Both the position numbers and the translations under genes were made by a program. Below, piece by piece: positions 55,882-62,182 of a stretch of 62,182 nt of DNA. The notes under the pieces were generated by a model, which was given only the letters and a program-made list of their open reading frames with translations, was not told where the DNA came from and did no database searches. How positions within the stretch are numbered: position 1 is the first letter of the stretch; each line of letters starts with the position of its first letter. Source of the DNA: Sphingomonadaceae bacterium (lineage in GTDB: Bacteria > Pseudomonadota > Alphaproteobacteria > Sphingomonadales > Sphingomonadaceae); contig PKED01000009.1 in the NCBI GenBank assembly GCA_002863155.1, positions 1 to 62,182 on the forward strand, read 5' to 3'.

Positions 55882-56502
55882 TTAGCCGGGGCCGCCGCGT
55901 CCCGCAAGGCTGGGATAGGGATCGACCGGCTTGCCCTGCCACCACCGATCCCCGGGCTGCATCCGGGTCAGCCCGAAATGGAGGTGATAGTTCCCCGTGC
56001 CCGCATTGCCGGTATCGCCGACATAGCCGATCGGATCGCCGATGCGGAGAAACTGTCCTTCGCGCAGGGTTGCCGCGTAACCGGCGAGATGCGCGTAATA
56101 ATAGCTCCAGCGGCGATCGGGTGAACGGACATAGACGGTCGTACCACCCGCGTTGCTCTGAAACAGCTTTTCCACAGTACCGGGTGCCGCGGCGACCACC
56201 GGCGTACCTGCCGGGGCCATGATGTCGGTGCCATTATGCGGGCGCTGGCCATTGTCGCGCGGGTCACCCCAGCTATCGGCGAGCGATGCCTTCGGAAATC
56301 CGACGATCGGCATCGCCAACGGCACGAGAACCGGTTCGCTGAAACCAGCCGCGCCGGTTTCGCGCGCGACAGAAGCGAGGGCTTGGCGATGGCGCACGTC
56401 CGATGACGGTGCGGCGGCATCGACGACATGGATTTCGACCGTGCTGAGAACCGCGATCAAGGCCAAAGCGAACAGGCCGCCGGCAATGGCAGTCGCGCGC
56501 AC
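55882..56502 (-). CDS. M23-family peptidoglycan endopeptidase (LytM-like)
   Basis: A 206-residue protein with an N-terminal membrane segment or signal (AIAGGLFALALIAVLSTVEI) and a LytM domain. Zinc ligands: HNGTDIMAPAG (H-x-x-x-D) and NYHLHFGLTR (H-x-H). All expected ligands are present, so it is probably an active endopeptidase. GTG 56502 with AGGA upstream, four bases after the L,D-transpeptidase stop: the two envelope enzymes form an operon. Confidence 0.92.
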   Translation of the reverse strand: MRATAIAGGLFALALIAVLSTVEIHVVDAAAPSSDVRHRQALASVARETGAAGFSEPVLVPLAMPIVGFPKASLADSWGDPRDNGQRPHNGTDIMAPAGTPVVAAAPGTVEKLFQSNAGGTTVYVRSPDRRWSYYYAHLAGYAATLREGQFLRIGDPIGYVGDTGNAGTGNYHLHFGLTRMQPGDRWWQGKPVDPYPSLAGRGGPG

Positions 56503-56506
56503 GCCG

Positions 56507-57538
56507 TCAGTCCTGGAAAATGGCCGGCACGCCGGGCGCGACCATCATGGCGAGCCGTGCCGCGTCCCAATTGCTGAGGCGGATACAGCCATGGCTCTCC
56601 GCGCGGCCGATCGTCTCTGGCGCTGGCGTCCCGTGGATGCCGTAATGCGGCTTGGACAGATCGATCCAGACCACGCCGACCGGGCCATTCGGACCCGGCG
56701 GGAGCAGCGCCTTCCGCTCACCCTCCTTCGCGTCCCAGAACAGGTCGGGATTGTAGTGAAAGGGCGGATTGTACGAAACGCCCTGGATTTTCCAGCTGCC
56801 GATCGGGAGCGGGTCATGTTCGCTGCCCATCGTTGCCGGAAACTGCGCGATCAACCGATCGCCCTTGTCGAACACGCCGAGCACGCCTTCCGATTTATCA
56901 ACCACGACTTTGCTGCCCTGGGTCTGCACGGCGTCGACATTGAGCATCGACACCGTCTTGCGCCATTCGGACGGCAGCTTCGGATCATAGTCGCGGGACG
57001 ACGGCAAGGCGTTGGGGAACACCACCACAGTGCCCGGCCGCAGCAACGTCTGAGGACTGTTCAGCGCGATGAGGACCTCAGGCGTCGTGTGGAACATTTC
57101 GCCCAGTTTTTCCATGACGCTCCGATAGCCGAGCGAGGACAGCTTCGCCTTTTCCGCCGGATCGTCGGGAATCGGATTGACGAACGGACCGGCAAGCCCC
57201 TCCTCGGTCAGCGCAAGGCGGCGCGTGGCACGCATGGCCCGATACCGGCGCAGTGCCTGCATCGTCGGCTGGTCGAGCGTGCCGGTCTGGTCGAACCCCC
57301 GCGACTGCTGAAACCCCTTCAGCGCGACGGTGAACTATTGCCCCTTCTTGCCGTCAAGCACGCCGGGTGAAAATCCAAGGTGGTCGAGGATTACCTGAGC
57401 ATGGAGCACAGTCGGATCGACGGCTGCCGTGCTGGGCTGCCCGACCTGTTCGGCCGCGTCTGCCCATGCCGTGCCTGCGACGAGGCCAATCGAGCAGAGC
57501 GCGAGACAGGCGGCGGCGGTACGGCTTTTCCCAAGCAA
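56507..57538 (-). pseudogene. L,D-transpeptidase with PG-binding domain, interrupted by amber codon
   Basis: From ATG 57538 a signal peptide (MLGKSRTAAACLALCSIGLV) and a PG_binding_1-type start (VILDHLGFSPGVLDGKKGQ) run into TAG at 57337-57335. The same frame continues without shift (FTVALKGFQQSRGFDQTGTL) into a full YkuD domain: RLIAQFPATMGSEHDPLPIG, HYGIHGTPAPETIGR and ESHGCIRLSNWDAARLAM with the catalytic Cys. A single base change, for example from TCG (Ser), would make the stop. Without readthrough only 67 residues are made, or an unsignalled C-terminal part from 57262. Either recent inactivation, amber suppression, or a sequencing error. Confidence 0.85.
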
Positions 57539-57561
57539 GTGAATATCCTAGGTCGTTGATC

Positions 57562-58155
57562 ATGCTTACAACGTCCAAGTCGCCCTCGGTGTCCCTGACA
57601 AACGCAACCCCGCCGGTTTCGCGGCGCGCGTTGATCGGTGGCGGCATCGCGGGCGCGGCGATGCTGATGCTGCCGCACCGTGCGGCAGCCGCGCCGGTCG
57701 AATGGCGGCTCGCGTTGCGCAATGTGCACAACGGCGAAACGGTCGACGCGCTGTTCGCGCGCGGCGGCGCCTTTCTGCCGCAGGGGCTGGCCGAACTGGC
57801 GCATGGGATGCGCGACTGGCGCACGGGCGAGATCTTCACCATGGACCGCCCCTTGCTGATGTTGCTCGCCAGCTTGCGCGACCGGCTCGGTCAGCCGGGC
57901 AACAAGGCGTTCGACCTTATCTCGGGCTATCGCTCGCCCGCCACGAACAGCGCTCTGAGGTCCGCCGGCGGGGCGCATAGCGGCGTCGCGACCAAAAGCC
58001 AGCACATGCTGGGCAAGGCGAGCGACATCCATTTGCCGGGCGTCGAACTCGCCCGGCTCCGCGCGGCGGCAATGGCGATGGGTAAAGGCGGCGTCGGCTA
58101 TTATCCGCGCGATGGCTTTGTCCATGTCGACACCGGGCGCGTGCGCCACTGGTGA
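57562..58155 (+). CDS. DUF882/YcbK-type M15-like peptidase, Tat-exported
   Basis: A 197-residue protein with a twin-arginine-like signal (VSRRALIGGGIAGAAMLMLP) and the DUF882 domain: LALRNVHNGETVDALFARGG, DLISGYRSPATNSALRSAGG, SQHMLGKASDIHLPGVELAR and GYYPRDGFVHVDTGRVRHW. The zinc-binding His and Asp residues (H-x-x-G-x-A-x-D, H-x-D) resemble M15 D,D-carboxypeptidases. It is divergent from the L,D-transpeptidase, with only 23 bases between the two ATGs, so promoters must overlap the coding ends. Both act on peptidoglycan. Confidence 0.92.
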   Translation: MLTTSKSPSVSLTNATPPVSRRALIGGGIAGAAMLMLPHRAAAAPVEWRLALRNVHNGETVDALFARGGAFLPQGLAELAHGMRDWRTGEIFTMDRPLLMLLASLRDRLGQPGNKAFDLISGYRSPATNSALRSAGGAHSGVATKSQHMLGKASDIHLPGVELARLRAAAMAMGKGGVGYYPRDGFVHVDTGRVRHW

Positions 58156-58165
58156 AGGCCGACCA

Positions 58166-58579
58166 CTAGAAGCGCTTGCTCAGCCGCGCGACACTTTCGG
58201 TGACGCGTCGCGCGCGGTCGTCCTCTTCGCCGCATTCGCTCTCGAGATCGGCGCGGATTTTCTCGATTTCCTTGTCGGTCTTGTGCTCGATGCCGATGAA
58301 CTGGAGCCGTGCCGCGTCGACCGCGCGCAAAAGCTCATCCAGCTTGGCCTGCATCGCCGCGGAATCGCGATTTTGCGAATTCTGGATCAGGAACACCATC
58401 AGGAAGGTGATGATCGTGGTGCTGGTATTCACGATCAGCTGCCAGGTGTCCGAATAGCCGAAGATCGGCCCCGTGGCGGCCCAGACGATGATGAAACCGA
58501 TCGCGAGCACGAACGACACTGGCTGGCCCGCGAAAGCGGCGATGCGACTTGCGACGACGGTGAAAAAGCGATCGAACAT
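58166..58579 (-). CDS. Low-affinity iron permease family protein
   Basis: A 137-residue membrane protein: VASRIAAFAGQPVSFVLAIG, WQLIVNTSTTIITFLMVFLI QNSQNRD-like segment, AMQAKLDELLRAVDAARLQF and a charged tail. This is the pattern of the PF04120 family (named after yeast Fet4-type permease, transport role in bacteria unproven). GGAGG seven bases before ATG 58579 sets the start; GTG 58585 is in frame. It is 27 bases after thiE on the same strand. Confidence 0.88.
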   Translation of the reverse strand: MFDRFFTVVASRIAAFAGQPVSFVLAIGFIIVWAATGPIFGYSDTWQLIVNTSTTIITFLMVFLIQNSQNRDSAAMQAKLDELLRAVDAARLQFIGIEHKTDKEIEKIRADLESECGEEDDRARRVTESVARLSKRF

Positions 58580-58606
58580 CGGCACGCCTCCTGGCGGCGA
58601 TGGCGG

Positions 58607-59290
58607 CTATCGTATCATCGCCGTAATGAACGCCTGAACGGCGCGCGCCTCGTCATGGTTCCACACCGCGCCCGACACTGCCAGAAAATCGGCGCCGGCC
58701 GCGACCAGCGGCGCGGCATTGGCAGGGGTTATGCCGCCGATCGCCACGCAGGGCAGCTCGAACATCGTCGACCACCAGCTGAGCAGGACCGGATCCGCAT
58801 GATGCTCGACCACCTTGGTCGCCGTCGGGTGGAAAGCCCCGAAAGCGACATAGTCGGCACCCGCTTCACCGGCGACCATCGCCAGGTGGCGACTGTCATG
58901 GCATGTCACGCCGATCTGCCCGCCGGGCCCGAGTGCCGCGCGCGCCTCGGCCGGGTCGCCATCCCCTTGGCCGAGATGGACGCCGTCCGCGCCGAGCCGC
59001 TTGGCAAGCGCGATGCTGTCGTTGACGATGAAAGCGACGTCGTGATCGGCGCAGATGCGCTGAAGCGGTTCGGCCAGCCTGGCCGCCTCGTGCTGGTCGA
59101 TGCCCTTCACGCGGTACTGAAAAGCCGCGACCGGTCCCGCGCCAAGTGCTCGTCGCAGCCGATCCGGGAATGTCCCGGTCACGTCGGTGGGGGAAATCAG
59201 GTAAAGCTGGCAGGGCGGTCGTCGATCGTCGCGCACGAACTGGGCGGCGAAATCGGGGTCGAGCGGGCCGAGCGGATCGTCGTCAATCAT
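58607..59290 (-). CDS. thiE: Thiamine phosphate synthase
   Basis: A 227-residue TIM-barrel enzyme joining HMP-PP and HET-P to give thiamine phosphate. Family segments: VAAFQYRVKGIDQHEAARLA, VAFIVNDSIALAKRLGADGV HLGQ (substrate site), GQIGVTCHDSRHLAMVAGEA, GADYVAFGAFHPTATK and CVAIGGITPANAAPLVAAGA. It follows an O-methyltransferase gene by 62 bases. No TPP riboswitch was seen ahead of it. Confidence 0.95.
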   Translation of the reverse strand: MIDDDPLGPLDPDFAAQFVRDDRRPPCQLYLISPTDVTGTFPDRLRRALGAGPVAAFQYRVKGIDQHEAARLAEPLQRICADHDVAFIVNDSIALAKRLGADGVHLGQGDGDPAEARAALGPGGQIGVTCHDSRHLAMVAGEAGADYVAFGAFHPTATKVVEHHADPVLLSWWSTMFELPCVAIGGITPANAAPLVAAGADFLAVSGAVWNHDEARAVQAFITAMIR

Positions 59291-59352
59291 CGCCCTGCCC
59301 TATCGCGTCATCGACCGTTGCGAAAGCGCGCCATGATCACTGCGCAAAGACA

Positions 59353-60027
59353 TCATCGGCGGTCGGCGCGTTTGATGATCGCCAGCAGGAAGCCGTCCCA
59401 CTTTTTCGCGCCAACGGTCTGGACGGCGGTCGCGTCGAGCTCGGGCGCGGCGGCGACATAGTCGAACAGGGCGCGCGTGCCGATGACGCGCGGGTCGTCG
59501 CTCGCGGGGTCGAGCACGCCGCCTTCGCGCACCACATTGTCGACGATGATCACGGTGCCGGGGCGGCCAAGCGCGATCGCCGCCGCGACATAGGCCGCGC
59601 CATTCTCCTTGTCGGCATCGATGAAGACGACATCGAACGGCGCCTCACCCGCCGCCTGCATCGCCGCCAGCGTGTCGAGCGCGGCGCCGATGCGCAGGTC
59701 GACCCGGTCGGCAAGTCCCGCGCGGGCGACATTGGCACGCGCGACCGATGCATGGTGCGGGTCGAGCTCGAGCGTCACCAGCGTGCCGTCGGCGGGCAGC
59801 GCTCGCGCCAGCCAGATCGTCGAATAGCCGCCGAGCGTCCCGATCTCGAGGATGCGGCGCGCGTCCGCCATGCGCGCAAGCAGGTGCAGCATCTTGCCCT
59901 GCGCGGGCGAAACATCGATCGGTGGCAAACCGGCGGCGGCATTGGCGGCCAGCGCGGCGGTGAGCGACGGGTCGTCCGGCAACAGCTTGTCACCGATATA
60001 TCGGTCCACCGCGCCCCAGTCGTTCAT
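59353..60027 (-). CDS. Class I SAM-dependent O-methyltransferase, caffeoyl-CoA-type
   Basis: A 224-residue OMT: GKMLHLLARMADARRILEIG TLGGYST (SAM loop), LVTLELDPHHASVARANVAR, FDVVFIDADKENGAAYVAAA with the metal Asp, and GTVIIVDNVVREGGVLDPAS with the second Asp-Asn pair. Methylates catechol-like hydroxyls with SAM and a divalent metal. GGAGGGAG precedes ATG 60027. It starts 12 bases after the SDR stop. Substrate unknown. Confidence 0.93.
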   Translation of the reverse strand: MNDWGAVDRYIGDKLLPDDPSLTAALAANAAAGLPPIDVSPAQGKMLHLLARMADARRILEIGTLGGYSTIWLARALPADGTLVTLELDPHHASVARANVARAGLADRVDLRIGAALDTLAAMQAAGEAPFDVVFIDADKENGAAYVAAAIALGRPGTVIIVDNVVREGGVLDPASDDPRVIGTRALFDYVAAAPELDATAVQTVGAKKWDGFLLAIIKRADRR

Positions 60028-60039
60028 CGCTCCCTCCGA

Positions 60040-60786
60040 TCAGAAATGCGCCAGAAAGCCGCCATCGACGGTGATCGTCTGGCCGGTGATATAGGATGCC
60101 GCGTCGGACGCGAGAAACACCGCCGCCCCTGCAATCTCCTCCGGTTTGCCCCAGCGCCCGAGCGAGGTGCGCCGCGCGAGCCAGTCGCCGACCGCCGGGT
60201 CCGCCGCCACTTCAGCGTTGGTTTCGGTCGCGAAGAAGCCCGGCGCGATGCTGTTGACCGTCGTCCCCTGCGGCCCGAAATCGGCGGCGAGTGCCCTGGT
60301 GAGTGCGGCCAGTCCGCCCTTGGTCATCGTATAGACCGCCGATCCGCTGTTGGCGATCGGGCCTGCAATCGACGTGATATTGATGATGCGGCCCCGCCCC
60401 GAACCCGCCATCGCCCGGGCGGCCGCACGGGCCATCATCAGCGGCGCGACGAGATTGGCGTCGGTCAGCCTGCGCACGCCATCGATGTCGAAATCATCCA
60501 GCGGTTGGCGCCCGCGCAGGCCGACATTGTTGACCAGGATATCCAGCCCATGGCGCGCGGCAATGCTGGCGACCCGCTCCTCGGCATCGGATGCGGTGAT
60601 GTCGAACGGCGCCAACAACACATCGTCATCGATTCGCGCCGCCGCCGCCGCAAGCCGACCTTCATCCCGGCCATTGACCAGCACGCGGGCGCCCGCTCGC
60701 ACGAACGCGCGGGCAATCTCGAACCCCAGCCCGCGCGACGCGCCCGTGACGAGCGCGACGCGGCCGGTCAGGTCGAACGGATTCAG
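60040..60786 (-). CDS. SDR-family NAD(P)-dependent oxidoreductase, probable CTG start
   Basis: About 248 residues. Cofactor motif VALVTGASRGLGFEIARAFV, NNVG motif ILVNNVGLRGRQPLDDFDID, catalytic Ser in ITSIAGPIANSGSAVYTMTKGG (key residues Ser, Tyr, Lys all present), and TINSIAPGFF-like VNSIAPGFFATETNAEV. Resembles gluconate 5-dehydrogenase or 3-oxoacyl reductases. No ATG, GTG or TTG is available between the upstream aldolase stop and the TGASRG motif; CTG 60786, preceded by GAGGA and overlapping the aldolase stop as CTGA, is the likeliest start. Confidence 0.9.
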   Translation of the reverse strand: MNPFDLTGRVALVTGASRGLGFEIARAFVRAGARVLVNGRDEGRLAAAAARIDDDVLLAPFDITASDAEERVASIAARHGLDILVNNVGLRGRQPLDDFDIDGVRRLTDANLVAPLMMARAAARAMAGSGRGRIINITSIAGPIANSGSAVYTMTKGGLAALTRALAADFGPQGTTVNSIAPGFFATETNAEVAADPAVGDWLARRTSLGRWGKPEEIAGAAVFLASDAASYITGQTITVDGGFLAHF

Positions 60787-61694
60787 GCTTCCTCGCCCTT
60801 GTAGATCGCGACCAGCTTGTCGAGCATCGCCAGCGCTTCGTCGCGCGGCCGCTGGAACGTGTTGCGGCCGATGATCGAGCCATTGCCGCCGCCGTCGCGA
60901 ATGTCGCGCGCGTCCTGATAGACCGCGTCTGCGCCCTTTGCCGCGCCACCCGAAAAGACGACGATCCGGCGCCCGTCGAAGCACGACTGCACGACATGCG
61001 CGACGCGCTTCGCCTGGGTCGATCCGTCGAAGCCCTCATAGGCCTTTTTCGCGTCATCCTGCTCGATATGATCGCTCGGCAGCTTCACCTTGATGATGTG
61101 CGCGCCGAGCAACGCCGCCATGTGCGCGGCATAGGCGCCGACGTCGAGCGCGAGCTCTCCCTTTTTCGACAGCTTGCCGCCGCGCGGATACGACCAGATC
61201 ACCGTCGCGATGCCGACCGATTTCGCCTCTGCCGACATCTGCTGGATTTCCTCCATCATGTCGAACACGTCGTTTGCGCCCGGATAGATGGTGAAGCCGA
61301 TCGCCGCGCAGCCGAGCCGCAGCGCATCGTCGACGCTGCCGGTCAGCGCCTGGTTGATGCTGGTCGCCCAGCTGTTCGAGCTGTTGACCTTCAGGATCGT
61401 CGGAATCTGGCCGGCAAAGGTGCCCGCCCCTGCCTCGATCATCCCGAGCGGCGCGGCATAGGCGGACAGCCCTGCATCGATCGCCAGCTGGAAATGATAA
61501 TGCGGGTCATAGGCCGCCGGATTGACAGAAAAGGACCGCGCAGGGCCGTGCTCGAACCCCTGGTCGACCGGCAGGATGATCAGCTTGCCGGTGCCGCCCA
61601 GCCGCCCCTGCATCAGGATGCGCGCCAGATTGGCCTTCACGCCGGGATTGTCGGATTCATAATTGGCAAGAATGGCCTTCACGGTCGGCGTCAT
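60783..61694 (-). CDS. Class I fructose-bisphosphate aldolase (DhnA/FbaB type)
   Basis: A 303-residue aldolase: LIILPVDQGFEHGPARSFSV, LGMIEAGAGTFAGQIPTILK, GFTIYPGANDVFDMMEEIQQ, GAHIIKVKLPSDHIEQDDAK (Schiff-base Lys in IIKVKLPSD), and RIVVFSGGAAKGADAV with the phosphate site. Cleaves fructose 1,6-bisphosphate. ATG 61694 has GAGGGGAG upstream and is preferred to ATG 61718. First gene of aldolase-SDR-OMT-thiE. Confidence 0.94.
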   Translation of the reverse strand: MTPTVKAILANYESDNPGVKANLARILMQGRLGGTGKLIILPVDQGFEHGPARSFSVNPAAYDPHYHFQLAIDAGLSAYAAPLGMIEAGAGTFAGQIPTILKVNSSNSWATSINQALTGSVDDALRLGCAAIGFTIYPGANDVFDMMEEIQQMSAEAKSVGIATVIWSYPRGGKLSKKGELALDVGAYAAHMAALLGAHIIKVKLPSDHIEQDDAKKAYEGFDGSTQAKRVAHVVQSCFDGRRIVVFSGGAAKGADAVYQDARDIRDGGGNGSIIGRNTFQRPRDEALAMLDKLVAIYKGEEA

Positions 61695-61845
61695 CGGGGC
61701 TCCCCTCGTTCGATGCATACGAATGCTGCCGCGCTGTTAGCCGCCTGATGCGTGCCGGGCAATGGCACGGTGGCGGCAAATGCTTGACCGCGCAAAATGG
61801 TTGTGGCCAGCATCCACCCCGATTGCGTCGGCCGGGGGTATCGCG

Positions 61846-62182
61846 ATGAAACACTTTGGCTTTATCAGCTGCGCGGTGGCGCTTGCATTGGCTGGCCCGG
61901 CAACGGCCAAGGAACCCAAGGTGGGGCAGCCCGCACCAAATTTCGAAATGACTCTGGTCGACGGCAGTAAGGTGTCTCTTGCCGATCTGCGCGGGCAGGT
62001 CGTGGTGATCAACTTCTGGGCGACGTGGTGCGTCCCCTGCCGGACCGAACTGCCGACCCTCGACGCCTTTTACGAGGCCCGCAAATCGGCGGGGCTGCGG
62101 GTGTTCGCGGTCACGACCGAGGACTCGTTGCCCCTGTATCAGCTCAAGAAGCTGTTCGCGGCAATGCGCATTCCGGCCGTCA
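61846..62182 (+). CDS. TlpA-like thioredoxin-family protein, C-terminus cut by window edge
   Basis: At least 112 residues from ATG 61846: signal peptide MKHFGFISCAVALALAGPAT, then KVGQPAPNFEMTLVDGSKVS, VVVINFWATWCVPCRTELPT with the redox pair Cys-Val-Pro-Cys, and LRVFAVTTEDS. A periplasmic thiol-disulfide oxidoreductase of the TlpA/ResA group. Divergent from the aldolase gene across about 150 bases. The rest lies outside the window. Confidence 0.92.
   Translation, partial: MKHFGFISCAVALALAGPATAKEPKVGQPAPNFEMTLVDGSKVSLADLRGQVVVINFWATWCVPCRTELPTLDAFYEARKSAGLRVFAVTTEDSLPLYQLKKLFAAMRIPAV

Noticed and set aside
59291..59352. TPP riboswitch ahead of thiE
   Set aside because: The gap is only 62 bases and holds none of the conserved TPP-binding segments.
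1..62182. CRISPR arrays, rRNA genes, insertion sequences or prophage genes
   Set aside because: No regular direct repeats, rRNA sequence, transposase or phage structural motifs were seen on either strand.

Overview
The window is high-G+C, densely coded chromosomal DNA of an alphaproteobacterium, most likely a sphingomonad (Sphingomonadales). The basis is gene content and style: a PopZ-like DUF2497 protein, an HWE-type histidine kinase, a PCMT-tolC pair, a separate malate synthase G, an ECF42-DGPF pair, a Baeyer-Villiger-type monooxygenase, many ATGA/TTGA overlapping starts, and a dispersed hairpin repeat resembling those of sphingomonad genomes. No rRNA, IS element, prophage or CRISPR array was seen. 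Two tRNAs are present: Arg-ACG (minus strand) and Cys-GCA (plus strand).

Layout. (1) 1-3912: an ATP-grasp ligase and an LLM flavin monooxygenase in one overlapping operon (the latter cut by the window edge), then an HWE sensor kinase. (2) 3974-9913: a lasso-peptide biosynthetic cluster. It has an exporter, a B2 leader peptidase and a cyclase on the minus strand, an HPr-kinase-like tailoring kinase and a PqqD-like B1 protein on the plus strand, and a 54-residue ORF at 9268-9432 (minus) that looks like the precursor. (3) 9917-14351: a complete type I secretion system with no visible substrate. (4) 14774-26474: tRNA-Arg, a small lipoprotein, an MFS/spermidine-synthase fusion, two tandem GNATs, hemB, a MATE pump, valS (carrying an in-frame palindromic element), popZ-like and a tolC gene. 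(5) 26471-33001: PCMT, tRNA-Cys, an AraC regulator, and a signalling cassette of c-di-GMP phosphodiesterase, TPR histidine kinase and single-domain receiver. (6) 33443-38234: a TetR-regulated EmrAB-NodT tripartite efflux operon. (7) 38428-42658: a flavin monooxygenase, malate synthase G and a MarR regulator. (8) 42786-48832: a tyrosine/homogentisate catabolic operon containing an unexpected lipoprotein intradiol dioxygenase, a GntA-like heme N-hydroxylase with DUF1989, and a DGPF protein with an ECF42 sigma factor. (9) 48983-62182: housekeeping and envelope genes, including a prepilin peptidase, thiolase, a DUF3857-transglutaminase-TPR protein, SuhB, EF-P, M23 peptidase, an L,D-transpeptidase interrupted by an amber codon, a DUF882 protein, thiE, a methyltransferase, an SDR, a class I aldolase and the start of a TlpA-like protein.

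The most notable items are the lasso cluster with its own kinase and a precursor gene that converges on that kinase, and a roughly 77-bp palindromic repeat present three times, one copy read in frame inside valS. All functional calls rest on motif and family recognition by eye; no database search was run.
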